Origin: Antedon mediterranea
Taxonomy: Eukaryota; Echinodermata; Crinoidea; Comatulida; Antedonidae
Assembly (NCBI RefSeq): GCF_964355755.1
Contig: NC_092677.1
Coordinates: 24,708,101-24,772,100, forward strand
Direction: 5' to 3'
DNA length: 64,000 nt
Below are positions 46,201-58,094 of the stretch, piece after piece; position 1 is the stretch's first letter, and each line of letters opens with the position of its first letter. Under the pieces are notes generated by a model. That model made no database searches and was not told the DNA's origin. It saw only the letters and a list, made by a program, of their open reading frames with translations. The position numbers were made by a program, and so were the translations under genes.

Positions 46201-49200
46201 GTTATCTTAAACCTGTTTACGTAACTAATGATATTTAAAAAAAAATTAAATATGGAGTTTTCATGAAAAAAAAAAATTACATATTGAGGTCAAATGACAT
46301 CAACATTTTACCTATAGTGTATTGTAGCAACTGTTTCTATACGTAACTAAGTACAATATTTTTAATATGGGGTTTCATGACTACAAACAATTGATTACAT
46401 AGCTTTACTACCTTTTCCCAAATTTACTTATCTACTGAATCCCAGAAAATGTCTGACCTTGTGAAAGGGTCATTTGTTGGGTCAAGTTATGTCAAAATGT
46501 ATTATTTATGTTATCTTAGAACCTGTTTCTATGCATAACTAAGGATAATTGTTTTTTTTAAATACAGTTTAACCTCCCGTAAGTGGCCACCCTCGGGACC
46601 TGGAAAAGTGGCCGCTTATAATTGTAGGCCTATTATTATTTATAATCAGGTGGTTTAGTATTTTTTAGCATTTTCAGACAAATTTTAAAAACTTTTATCA
46701 TATGAAAAAGGGTCGGTCAAAATCTGTGTAGTTTTCTCATCTCTTCACAGTAATGTTTTTAAAACCTCTTCAAAATAAAGCTAATATATAAAGAAATACA
46801 ATAAACAAGCACCTCTAATTCATAGGTTCATGCAATAAGTATCAAATTTTTCGATTGGCCGCTTACAAAAAATCTCATTTTTTGTATAAAAAGGTGCCCC
46901 AGCTGCTTACGGTAAGCACCAAATGCACTAATTAGATAGGAAGAACAAACAGGCTTTTCAAAGTGCGTCCGTTATAAGGGAGGTGGCCGCTGTAAATAAA
47001 ATATGGGGTTTTCATGAATAAAAATAATCACAGAAGAAAGTGCTTACGAATATGACCTTGTGAAACGGTAATTTGAAAATGCAAATAAGGCATGCCTGCT
47101 AATAATCTACAAATTTAAATTTGTATAAGATAAATATGCAAAATCTAAAGAATATCTCAATTTTAGTTACCATAGTAACTGTTGCTATGTATAACTAAGA
47201 GAAATTAAATAATTATCAGATAATTATTAATTAATAATTTATACTGAATCCAACCATCACAGTAAAAAAATATAGAATTTAAAACCAATATTTAATAATA
47301 AAGTGTGATATTTTACATGCTGACCTTAAATGAAATGAAATTTCAAATCAGGGCTTCAATATTTGTTATGTAGCATTAACATACCATGAGTATATCATTG
47401 ACTTTTGATTGGTTCTATTTTGGGGAGGGGAAAGTGGTGGATCCAGGACTTTTAAATAGTTAGGGGGTTGAAGGCGAGGGTCTAAAAACTTAACTTTATG
47501 TCCTATCTTTTGCATTGCAATTTTTAACTTGGGGTGGGTGGGGGCTTGGAGAAAAGGAGAGGGGGTGGGATGGAGGAGTTTGAATCCGTCTATTCATTAA
47601 GGCGATAGCAGCGGCAGTGTGGGTGGTGCTTGAATGCATGCATTTGACACTCTATAGTGGATGATCGACCAAAGTGTTGCAGTTTATCTTTTTGTGGTTA
47701 TAGTCGGGGTGGGGGAGGGGCGGAGGGAGGGTGGTAGTCGAAAGTGGTGGTGGATGGGCATGTGGGATCTGCTTAGGTTAGTAAATAAAAGAAGTAAACA
47801 AATGAAAGAGGAGCTTCAAAATAAGAGAGGAGTAATCTGTTGCAAAGATTAAAATTCACAACGATCTGATAATTTATTCAAATTTCCAGAGGATATAACC
47901 TATAAAATGACATTAAAACTGGGAATTACAGAATCTATAATTAAAAATTATTTTTTTTCTCACAACACAACTAGAACTATATAAAACATTAAGAATTTTT
48001 CTGACCAATGAGTTTCAAATCAAATAATCAAAGAAAATAAAATGTTTTTACTAATATACCATGTTTTTTTTTTATAAAAATGCCTATGTTTCTCGCAACA
48101 CTGCTTGTAGATTTTAAATTTACCCCAGTATTTTATTTTAGAAATCAATTATTAAACATTAGAACTACCTATTTGTAATAAATCAGCTAAAAAAATACAC
48201 CACTTTGGGCGTTATGGTGAAGTAAAGTTTAGTTGCATTGAACAATTTTAAAAAAGTGAAAAACACCCCTTTTTAAATAAATGGTATCTCCCAAAGTATG
48301 AAATAAAAAAAAAATAAAAAAGTTTGAAACAGGTAAACAATGCATTGTTATTATGCATACACTAATTATTTTTTATAATTAAATGAACAAAACAAAAATA
48401 TCGTTCATCAAAGTAGTACCAATATCCATTTTAAAAAACCTTAATAAAGGACAAAATTTGTCAAAAACACAAATTTGGCCGTTGCCATGGAAATATACAT
48501 GTGAAAAAAAAAATACTTCATATTTGATTTCTCTCAACACATATATAGCCATGTGCAAAATTTGAAAGAAATCCATTTTTTTGAGTCTGCCACTCTTTTT
48601 GATATTTCTTTGATTCTTACAGACAACGGCTCTTAACTACTTAAATTTTGGAATATGCTAGAATGCGACATCTGGTTTGCTATTTCTATATTAGATAGCA
48701 CAGTCGAACCACTGCTTTGGGACACCCCTACTCAGGAAAAAAAACACTATTAAAATGACAAATGATTAGCAGGAGCAATACATACATTTAACTCTCAATG
48801 AAACAGCCTGTCATACATTAAAATGTTGTGTGGTTCACTATTTCTATTCTTCTTTGCATCGAGGACTTTTTGCCTACATAATACGATTCAAGCTAACAAC
48901 ATATTATGTTTTAACTCTACGGCCAACACTCTTTTCAGGGGACACCCCTATTATGAGGATGCTTTGTTGGGTTTTAAAGGAGCTGTTATAGTGTATACTG
49001 CTTCCAAGTTCAATGTGTGTCACTCATTCTCAAGGATGTGATTATGCTAAGTGGAAGCTTCCAATTTATTGTTTACATTTTCATTCAGCCTAATTTAAAA
49101 CAACACTCACAACAATCTCTTGATTATGTAAGGGTTTCTTTATTTCTCCTAACCTTTCTTTTTTCTATTTTGATCAAATATCAAAGATTCAAGTTATTCT

Positions 49201-52200
49201 AGTAACGTTAGTAGCTTACCTTCATCTGTACATTGTAATTTAACAGGTTTATCACAGTAATAATAATATTGTTTAGTAGGAGTACAGTCCTTCAAGTGAC
49301 GTTCATATCCTTTACATTCAAATTTGAACTTATAAGAGTAATAGCCGTTACTTATTTCGTTACTAAACGCCAATTCATCACTTCCATGGTAGCCAAGCTG
49401 TCTACAGGCTACTTCAGCGCTTTGTCTTGACCAATAACCATTGCAAATTCGGCTCCACTCTTCATTTTGGAATACCTCTATACGACCAACGTTTGGGTAA
49501 ATTCCATCAACTAGACGAATTGAATAACTGCTCTCTGTTTTATTAAAATAAAATATGATTGGACAGTAACAGTAAATTGCAAGAACACATTGATACATAC
49601 TGTACATATGTAGGACGCTGAACAAATTTAAAATAGGCAGTGCTTATGGCAGTGTTTATTTATTCAATTTTTCAATACAAAACAAATATAAAAGGCAAGG
49701 AAAGACCAAACAGGTGCTAAACACCTATGCTAGTTGGTCAAACCAGAACAGAGCATAGAAATAAACCAAAAAAAAAAAATGTTCTATAATTAAAGAAGAA
49801 AGTGACCAACTACCAAATGGTCTCTAATTCTAGGGGCATTTTCGACATATTTTAATGCCCTTTTTTCCCTTCAAGCTTGCTCAGGAGGTCCTCATTACCT
49901 CTGGACCCCTGGGTTAAGCCAGTGAGTGCTCACAGCTGTTACACCAATGCTTATGGGACCAACCTATTGATGTCTGTATAATACAGTATGTACATGTTAT
50001 CAAAGGATATCCCAGTACAAGGGGATAAGAGATGGCACTGGGATGGTGAAGAATAAGTACGAACCTGCAGAACATTCCAAAGATACATCTTGCCGATGGC
50101 TGCAGTCATGTGGAGTTGTCCTAGATGTACACATATAAAGCCTTGTCTCATCACCATTGCATTTCACGTCATCTAACACAATCGGCTGATACCAAAATCC
50201 ATCGTAGCCATATGAAAAAAAATAATCCACAGGTGGGCCGTAACCTAGTTCCCGACATACCACTTGGGCGTTCAATAAGTTCCAGCCATTATTACAAACT
50301 GTTCCCCATTCTCCATTATGGTATACTTCAAGGCGTCCTATATTGTCTGAAGGTCCACCAGTTAGTCGAATTTCAAAAACTGTAATAAAAAAAAAGGTTA
50401 TAAAATATGTTGCTGAACTATATTCACCCATCCTGATAATATTTAAAGAAACGTGATTTGTGTACACGTCAGCCAAATTTAAAACAACACTAACTCACGT
50501 AGTAACCGGTACATAGTATTTTGTAAAGCTCTGTCTACACTATGGGTATTGACAAACTGCAAGCCATGGATTCATTGGAGTCAGTGGCGTCGGCCCACGT
50601 TAATTGCAATTCAAGCGAGTCAGTAAGTGTAACTGCACTATTGTACCAAAAGTGCGAGGCACCATAAAACATATTAAATAATTTAATATAAATTAGTACG
50701 TTCATATGAAACATTAGAGAGGAGTAATTATAAAATAAAATCATTATTGTATGTTATGTTGTTCTAAACATACCCTACTACAGTCAACTCTCCCAATACC
50801 GGACTCTCCCAAAACCGAATTCACGAAAAACCGGACTTTTTTGGAGGGCCCAATTTGTCCCTATTCTAAATGTACTGTAATTTATTATGAAAACCGGAAT
50901 ACCCAATTCCGGACAAATTATGAAGTACAAAACACGAAAATTAGCGTCTGAAAACCGGACTGACAGTTAAAAAACTCCACTCCGTTAACCCACGAGGCGG
51001 CAATTGCTTTGTTGCGTATCGAACTGCGGTGGGCTTTTTCACATCGAAGCGCTATGTCTTAATGTCTATTGTTTTTAGCAGGGAGTTGTTAACAACTCCC
51101 TGTTTTTTAGCATATGAATTGTTTTTTAATAAAGTTCAATTTACATTCCACTTTGTGTCTTTGTTTTGTTTAAATTATTGTTAAATTCACAATTGCAATA
51201 GGACTTTAAAAAGGAATGTTTCACTAAAAATGTGCATCATTATAAATTTAGAAATCATTATGGCAAAACATAAATGGAATGAACTTGACTTAACTAGTGT
51301 TAATAAACTTTGAAATGTTACCAATTAATTATTGTGTCATTATTGCTTGGCTCGTTTACCTAATCAATTTTCATCATTGCTATCAAATTACGTCAAAATA
51401 AAGTAGCTTAAAAAACATGTGGTCTAGGTGTGGGCGTTTTTATTTGATTATGACACCTCTGCACATGCGCATCAATCAAAGCCCTTCACCCATGCTGCTG
51501 CTAGCTAGCTCACGAAAAACAATAAACAGACCGAAATTATGTTCACCGTACGTACGTACGTAGGCCTTTTTGCCGTTAAAAACACATTGAGAAACAATAA
51601 TTTACTATTGTAACATGTTTTATTGGTACAGTAAATAATGTAACTTTTAAAAGGGGTAAATTGAATTAGCTTAATATTAATAAAGTAGGCCTAGGCCTAT
51701 CAGTATTTATTTAATTAAAACTAGATTGACACAATCATAGCCTAGCCCTAGGCCTTCCCTACGCTAGGAGACCGTACCGGGCAGCATTCGGACCGGTGAT
51801 TCAAAGCATTTTCAGTGACAACGTGATGACTTTAAAAATATGTTTTCAGGAAACCGGACTTTCGAAAAACCGGAAAATATATGCCCGCCCAAGGGTGTCC
51901 GGTATTGGGAGAGTTGACTGTACTACTGAAATAAAGTCCAGCCTGCCTGCTGCATGCTCCCTTCTTGTTGGTCTCGCTTGTAGTTATTTTTTTCAAAATG
52001 TTCCCCGCCGGCCCACCACACAGCCCAGGCCTAGTCTAGCCCCTAATACAATATAGGGCTTCCTACTAGATGATATTTTGTTGAAAAAAATACATTTCAC
52101 AAGACTTAGATTTAAAATATCTGTAATCTACTGTATTCGTCCATTGACAGCGTTGATAAAGAAGCTACTGCTAGGCCTAGACCGTACTAGGCATACAGCG

Positions 52201-52605
52201 AATAGCCGTCTCTACTCCGGCGGGCGGGCTACAGTATACTATAGGGCCTAGGCTAGCTAGCTAGGCTTCTTAGACGGTGACCAGGCACCACCTAAAACTA
52301 ACTGTAAACATCGAAGTCGCATCTGGATATTCGAAATTGTTAACATAATTACATTAACGGTAGGTACACACAAATATTAACAAAGGCTTATTATTATTCG
52401 AAGGCTCGCACTTTTGTTGTCACAGAAAGCTTTATAGTGTAGACAGAGCTTTACCTACGACAAGTGTGATTGTGTACAGAATGGTGTGACAACATTGTTT
52501 GTGTAGAAAGAAGGCCTTTACAAACAAAAATATCAATTATTAATCTTTACCTGAATAAACTGAAATGATAAGTGATAAAGTGAGTGCCACTCGCAATAGT
52601 AGCAT
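43254..52605 (-). CDS. SRCR gene B: three-SRCR membrane protein with a PPxY tail (460 aa)
   Basis: Paralogue of gene A with the same five-exon plan: 52551-52605 (signal peptide identical to that of gene A), 50065-50379 (SRCR1, residues 19-123), 49220-49534 (SRCR2, 124-228), 44468-44815 (SRCR3, 229-344) and 43254-43603 (345-460). Phases are all 1 and the sum is 461 codons with the stop. SRCR1 reads GTVCNNGW where gene A has GTVCDDSW. SRCR2 is rich in Tyr near its end (QYYYYCDKPVKLQC). The membrane/tail exon is much more alike between A and B than the SRCR exons, with PPSY (418-421), PPDY (439-442) and PPSY (446-449). The gene is stretched to over 9 kb by transposons in introns 1 and 3. Diverging ectodomains over a constant signalling tail would suit paired recognition receptors; that is inference. 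Confidence 0.88.
43830..43905 (-). repeat. tRNA-derived SINE head in the last intron of gene B
   Basis: On the minus strand gtgttcgaatccgcgacatg matches a B box, and the upstream tctgagtaaaacgccatggt region stands where the A box should be. The downstream 100-200 bases show no further SINE structure that I can identify. Confidence 0.35.
46564..46994. mobile_element. Non-autonomous pogo/Tigger-like element nested in the TTAA element
   Basis: Terminal inverted repeats: tacagtttaacctcccgtaa at the left faces a degenerate gggaggtggccgctgta at the right, flanked by TA. Internal blocks repeat gtggccgcttat. TA target and cagtt/aacctcccg-type ends are characteristic of the pogo/Tigger branch of Tc1-mariner elements. 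There is no transposase. Confidence 0.6.
47640..47850. other. G-rich stretch inside the TTAA element
   Basis: The region 47410-47770 is rich in ggtgg and gggg runs (such as ggggtgggtgggggcttgga), unlike the AT-rich surroundings. A 63-codon plus-strand frame here (47661-47852) is a by-product of that composition and is not called as a gene. Confidence 0.4.
50525..52454. mobile_element. MITE-ended 1.9 kb composite in the first intron of gene B
   Basis: The left edge, aaagctctgtctacactatg, and the right edge, tagtgtagacagagctttac, are the two terminal inverted repeats of the 57-61 kb MITE family, but they lie about 1.9 kb apart instead of about 150 bp. Between them is a complete pogo-like element (50779-51922) plus about 650 bases of other DNA. 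Either a MITE was split by a later insertion or this is a longer element with the same ends. Confidence 0.5.
50779..51922. mobile_element. Non-autonomous pogo/Tigger-like element
   Basis: The ends are tacagtcaactctcccaata and its inverse, tattgggagagttgactgta, a perfect inverted repeat of more than 20 bases bounded by TA. Inside, several accggact and aaaaaccgga blocks repeat near both ends. Length is about 1.14 kb with no transposase frame. Part of the interior (51420-51800) is unrelated, aggcctaggcct-rich DNA. Confidence 0.75.
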
Positions 52606-53314
52606 CTTCTTTTGAGATAATCTGAAAAAAATAAAAATAAATGTGTAAGTTTGGGAATTTTTTTAATTGAATATTTAAACATTTAATATTCACAATTACA
52701 TTTACAATATTTAATAGCATACCAAAAGCGAATGAACACCATTTTATACTATACTGTCTGTTGCAAAAATCATGGAACTAGCTCTGGAAATATTGAAATA
52801 GCCTAGGCCTAGGCCTAGAACTTTTTAGGCTAGACTAGTTTAGTTTTGTTAAACTTTTTTTAGAGTGATCAAATAACTTATTTTTATTATACTTGCTTGT
52901 TGTAGCTAAACTTGAAGTTGTAAAATAAGTTTATTTAGAATTTGATTGTAATATTGTATAGGCCTAGGCCTAGTTAGTCTGATATTTTTGCAGTACATAA
53001 CCTAATTATTTTCAGCACAGGCCTACATAAGAAGTAAGCACATTTAATTAACGGGTAGGCGCAGCACGATATCGCCTTTTGCTGTCTCCTCTCGTCAGTC
53101 GTTTTGCTGCCCTTTTCGATACCCTACTACTAGGCCTAGGCCTAACTAGGCACCAGACTCTAGGCCATATGTAACACGTAGTAGGCTAACCCGCCTACAT
53201 ACTAACTAACACTATTTTATTAATACTGTCCTAATAATGTACAAACATAATAATATTTAGACTAGCATGTCAAAAATAGTGGTAATAATAGGCTAGACAT
53301 ACCAGAAACGGCCG

Positions 53315-53395
53315 TCCCTTTCTTTTATGTCGAGCTGAGCAGCATAACATAGCGGTTCCATTTGTAATGGCGCCCTCTATTTTTACATCATCACT
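53315..53395 (-). promoter_or_regulatory. Candidate promoter of gene B
   Basis: Minus-strand agggcgccattacaaatgg followed by the TATA-like CATAAAAG at 53329-53322, in line with the candidate promoter of gene A at 38225-38345. The box is weaker here (CATAAAAG against TATAAATA). It is placed by comparison only. Confidence 0.35.
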
Positions 53396-55283
53396 GTCTA
53401 ATAATAACTACCTGTATTAATATTATATCTGCATTTTTAGTTTTCATTACTTTATTCATAACAGTTTGTCACAAATTCATCGATTCAACAAGGATTTGGT
53501 CTTGGGTTCGGTATATTTTCGTGGTGTTTTAAATGTTAAAAAAATGAATAGGAATATGAATTGATCCTCGTCATTAATTATTTATAGTTTTGAAACAATA
53601 TTATTGTCAATTATAAATTATACACAGTATATGGCAGGTCTCACACAGTTAGGCACAAGAAATAACGTGGTGCGGTTTTCGCAAGAAAAGGAAACAATCC
53701 CTGTTCAAGCCACTGAATGAAACAAGGCCTCTATGAAAAACTGGTCAGGTTAAAACATACCCGAGCAACCGTATGCACATACGTATGCACAACCGTATGC
53801 ACATCCTGTGCACATTCGTGTAGGCCTACTCATTTAATGCCTTATGTTCTTCCATTTTTCGTATTGTGTGGCCCTGAAAAACCACTCAGAAGGATACCGT
53901 ACGTTTCGGCGTCTAACTTCCAACTCATAGTAACAACAGTTTGTCTATTATCGTTTGGTAGGCCTATTTACAAAGTCTGGTTGAGTACGCCCTCCTTCTT
54001 TCACGTCCTGGCCATACTAACATGTATTGCTTTGAAAAACCCGCCACACCTGACGTGGCATAATGCGCCGTCGCGCGATTGGTCGAACCACCAAGGTTCG
54101 CAATTTACATAATGGTTAGATCCGTCTTGTTATGTTTCCACTAATGCAATACGTTTCCCCGTACGTTTCGTATAATAAGTTTACCTCCGCCATGGAGATC
54201 GTGTAATCGATCGTGTCTGTTTTGTTTGTTAGCAGGATTACTCAAAAAGTTATTGTAAGATCTTTACCAAAATGAAAATACAGATAGATATTATGTGGTC
54301 AAGGACCATTCCATTAAATTTTGGAGGCAAATCTGGACTATGGAGGTATTTATACCTCCATGATCTAGATCACTTCTTAATATTATTTTTCAAACCTGCT
54401 AGATAGGACAGAATTTTCAAAAGCCGGCGAGCAGTTAAAGTAACAAGTAAAAACTGAATATGCATTTTCTCGAGAACTACTTGTCTAAAAAAGTTCATTT
54501 TTGTACAAGAGGCAAGAGGTATAATTGTTGCTTTGTAATTTAAAAAAAACATAATTTGATTCAATGTACAGGTTTTTTGATATGAGTAGTTTAAAAAAAC
54601 CTATTTCTTTTCAAATTCACTGGTTTGTAATTTCCACTAATTTATTATACTCCGAATATTGATACGGGAATAGAAACCATACTGATATCGGTCAGTATAA
54701 TGTTTATAATCCGTTCATGCATTGTTTAGTAAGTGAAATAATGAGTCGCCAACGCATTTTTGAGGCCAATATTTTTAGGTTTTTCATAGCGCCCTCTATG
54801 GTTTTTATAGTATTATATCACCCTCTATAGTTTCATAAAATCTCCCAAAATTTAATTTTCCAAGTTGGGAGGTCTGACATCCCTAGCTCAGCAGACTGTC
54901 CTGTTAAAAACCGTTGTTGGGCTCTTAGCGGCTTAGTTACTTAACCGAGAAAGTTGGTTCCTGGGCCACCAAAGTTAGCGGTAAAATGTGCAATGAAATC
55001 GACTTAACAGGGTAAATAACTAAACGTGATAATTGTCATTTTCATAATCATTATAATAATGAAATCATGTCATATACTAATAATTATATAGACAGAAATA
55101 ATTCACATGAATATCTTTATTTTGACATTAAGGACACAATTATATCTGACAATGGATTTACAATCATTTATCCATCGTCCCAAAAATCATATAAAATACC
55201 ATTATTTCGATAATCTGTACATTAGAGATGCTACAGCTTGCTCTCTATAATTAAAATAGTATAGCATATATCACAGTGTTGCT

Positions 55284-56411
55284 ATAGTATCATACTATAT
55301 AGTATCATACAATAGTATCATACAATAGTATCATACAATAAATCATACAATAGTATCATACAATAGTATCATACAATAGTATCATACAATAGTATCATAC
55401 AATAGTATCATACAATAGTATCATACAATAGTATCATACAATATTATCATACAATATTATCATACAATAGTATCATACAATAGTATCATACAATAGTATC
55501 ATACAATAGTATCATACAATAGTATCATACAATAGTATCATACAATAGTATCATACAATATCATTCTATAGTATCATACAATAGTATCATACTATAGTAT
55601 CATACAATAGTATCATACAATAGTATCATACAATAGTATCATACAATAGTATCATACAATAGTATCATACAATAGATCATATTATATAACACCTATATAA
55701 ATTCCTGTCATTTGATTGGACGAATGTGGGTCACATGGCGTGCAATAGTACGCACTATTCAACGATCGTTAAATAGTACTTTTTGAAACATTTTTGTGTA
55801 CGAAAAAAAAACGTCTAGATGTTATATAAAACAAATAATGAATGTTTTGTATTCGTGTAATGGTACAAATAATGGCACTTGGTGAATGATGAAAGGTTAT
55901 ATCAACTCGGCTTTGCCTCGTTGATATAACCTTTCATCATTCACCTCGTGCCATTATTTGTACCATTGCACTCATAAACATTCATTATTTGTATACTATA
56001 GTATCATACAATAGTATCATACTATAGTATCATACAATAGTATCATACAATAGTATCATACAATAGTATCATACAATAGTATCATACAATAGTATCATAC
56101 AATAGATCATACTATAGTATCATACAATAGTATCATACTATAGTATCATACAATAGTATCATACAATAGTATCATACAATAGTATCATACAATAGTATCA
56201 TACAATAGTATCATACAATAGATCATACTATAGTATCATACAATAGTATCATACAATAGTATCATACTATAGTATCATACAATAGTATCATACAATAGTA
56301 TCATACAATAGATCATACTATAGTATCATACAATAGTATCATACTATAGTATCATACAATAGTATCATACAATATTATCATACAATGTTATCATACAATA
56401 GTATCATACTA
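55284..56411. repeat. 13-bp minisatellite (tagtatcatacaa), about 60 units in two arrays
   Basis: Two arrays of tagtatcatacaa, about 55284-55680 and 55997-56411, are separated by about 315 bases of unrelated hairpin-forming DNA. A variant unit, tagtatcatacta, is partly self-complementary. The same unit on both sides suggests that one array was split by an insertion. Confidence 0.95.
55680..55995. mobile_element. Hairpin-forming insertion within the minisatellite
   Basis: Two fold-back parts are visible. In the first, tattatataacacctata near 55680 faces tagatgttatataaaa near 55820. In the second, about 72 bases from 55837 (aatgaatg through gttatatcaac) are matched in reverse by gttgatataac through cattcatt, ending at about 55988, around an 11-base loop. 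A MITE or MITE pair that inserted in the array is the simplest reading. Confidence 0.7.
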
Positions 56412-57085
56412 TAGAATCTGGGATTAGAAAGGTTCTGTCACAATAAATTTAATTTTAATTTACCCAATGCTATCTAACGATAGTAGGTTGGTATACACCC
56501 TCTGCCCCATTCACTACTAGCTTTAGTAGTGTATGACATGTATTTTGTCTACAATATGGTATAGGAAAATATTGTAATACATAGTACAACTACTGCAGTG
56601 TGCTGCCATGTCCATTGCCACAGAAACATTAAAAACTACACACCTCTGAAACAATTTCTGCTATGCATGTTCATCAGAACTGACTAGACTATAGATGCAA
56701 TAGTTTACTAATAATTTTAGGATTCATTATTCCTTCATTTTCCAAAGCTCCTTCAATTATCACCAAATATGCGACATATTTACATACTAAATAATTCCTA
56801 TTTGAATTATAAGAAAATAAAATTAATTACACATCATATTTTGTCCTCCAGTAGAGGATATATTTTGTAATAAACCTTTTTGTTCGTGTGCCTTAACTAT
56901 TAAATCGTGTGCTAAACATAATTGGTTTAAGGTCCTTTTCACACGAATGTGATTCACATAATTATTTTTGGCTTAGGATTTATACAATGTTTCTTAAGAA
57001 CAAAATCATAACAATTAAATAGCACATTTTTCATTTTGGAAAATAACACTTATGCAAACTGAGTTGTCTGGTTACACGTAATATA

Positions 57086-57211
57086 AAGCTCTGTCTACAC
57101 TATCAAACTACCAAATATGGTAGTGATATGCTTAGATATGGTAGTGATATGACATCATCATGTCCATATATGGGCACATCAAATGTTTTTTGATAGTGAA
57201 GACAGAGCTTA
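57086..57211. mobile_element. MITE, copy 1
   Basis: It starts with aaagctctgtctacactatc and ends with tgatagtgaagacagagctt, which are terminal inverted repeats. The interior holds aaatatggtagtgatatg twice and catatatgggcacatca. TA-like flanks are seen. There is no coding capacity. Confidence 0.8.
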
Positions 57212-57519
57212 AGGTCTCTAACTAAAGACCATCAGTGTGGTTTAATTTGAAATAAATACAAAGGTCAATATTAGTTTATTCTACACCAGAACTGCTACAG
57301 ATTACTAAGATTAACAGTTTTTGGTTGGGGACAAAAATTAGTATAATTCTATTTTCTTAAGCTAAATACTTCTTAAATTAAATGTTTTTGGGAGTCAGGA
57401 AATAGTACAGTAGTTTTCAAACATGACCATAAAAGGTCCAGTAAAGTCATTTAATCGAGAACACCAACAGTTAATATGCAATTCAAGGCTTTAAAATTTT
57501 ATTTTAATGATCTACAGGG

Positions 57520-57605
57520 CATGTGTCCCACAATTTCCCCCACAATGCAAATTACCCCCACAATGCAAATTTCCCCCACAATGCAAATTTCCCCCACAAT
57601 TCAAT
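57520..57605. repeat. Short minisatellite carrying ATGCAAAT octamers
   Basis: About four to five units of cccccacaatgcaaattt (18 bp). Three of them contain a perfect ATGCAAAT, the octamer recognised by POU-domain factors. The plus-strand frame reads PPQCKF repeats, but nothing supports coding. Confidence 0.8.
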
Positions 57606-58094
57606 ATTCCCATAATGCCATATTCCCAGAATACAAAGATGGATTTCAAATCTAAAGAACTGAAATATGTCAACCCATATATTTACGTGCGAAAATTAAT
57701 TATACATATTTTAAAAATTCACATTTACATACATTGACTTATATTAGAGAATATTTGATAATCCTGTTGAGTAATTTAGTAGTTATTAATAGGTGAAATC
57801 AATAAACATTATTGTAATAATTAGGCTTTAAGTCATTCATTATTGATCGGATTTTAATCAATAAACACTAACGACGTCGTTCTTATTGAGTGATTGTCAT
57901 TGCTAATGGAGCGTTCCAATGTTGGATTTACAGGCCGTCCTAATGGACCTGAAAGTGGTTCAAATGATTATCGCCCAAGCCATGGGATGTATATTGCTAA
58001 ATCCCTACTAACAAAATTTTATTATTCAGTTATGTTAAGAAATAATCAATTAAATATGTCCTTATTCCTTAAAATCTTGAAATAATTACCAGTT

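Larger units (their letters stand above)
44833..48636. mobile_element. 3.8 kb TTAA-flanked inverted-repeat element in an intron of gene B
   Basis: The left end reads TTAAgagccattgtctgtaa and the right end is its inverse, ttacagacaacggctcTTAA. The inverted similarity continues inward for about 80 bases (aaaaatggatttctctcaaa facing tttgaaagaaatccattttt). The shared TTAA at both ends looks like a target-site duplication, as made by piggyBac-type and some other DNA transposons. No transposase frame is visible, so it is non-autonomous. The interior between about 45600 and 47300 has four to five diverged repeats of about 300 bp with taaccatttctatgtgtaac and tgaccttgtaaa, and carries a nested pogo-like insertion. 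The left end lies 17 bases upstream of the SRCR3 acceptor, so the branch point for that exon must be inside the element. Confidence 0.7.
40970..54780. repeat. Duplicated block B (gene B, introns and flanks)
   Basis: Partner of block A (31560-40560). It is longer because of insertions: the TTAA-flanked element (44833-48636), nested pogo-like elements and an expanded first intron. Exon order, intron phases, the SRCR1-SRCR2 intron (a match of 36530-36690 with 49800-49930) and the promoter region are kept. Confidence 0.8.

Noticed and set aside
53717-54112. 131-codon plus-strand frame upstream of gene B
   Set aside because: The homologous stretch upstream of gene A (39848-40260) does not keep the frame, and the start region contains a simple cgtatgcacat repeat. 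Treated as non-coding.
57507-57737. Plus-strand frame with PPQCKFPPQCKF repeats
   Set aside because: A by-product of an 18-bp minisatellite, with no start context or domain.
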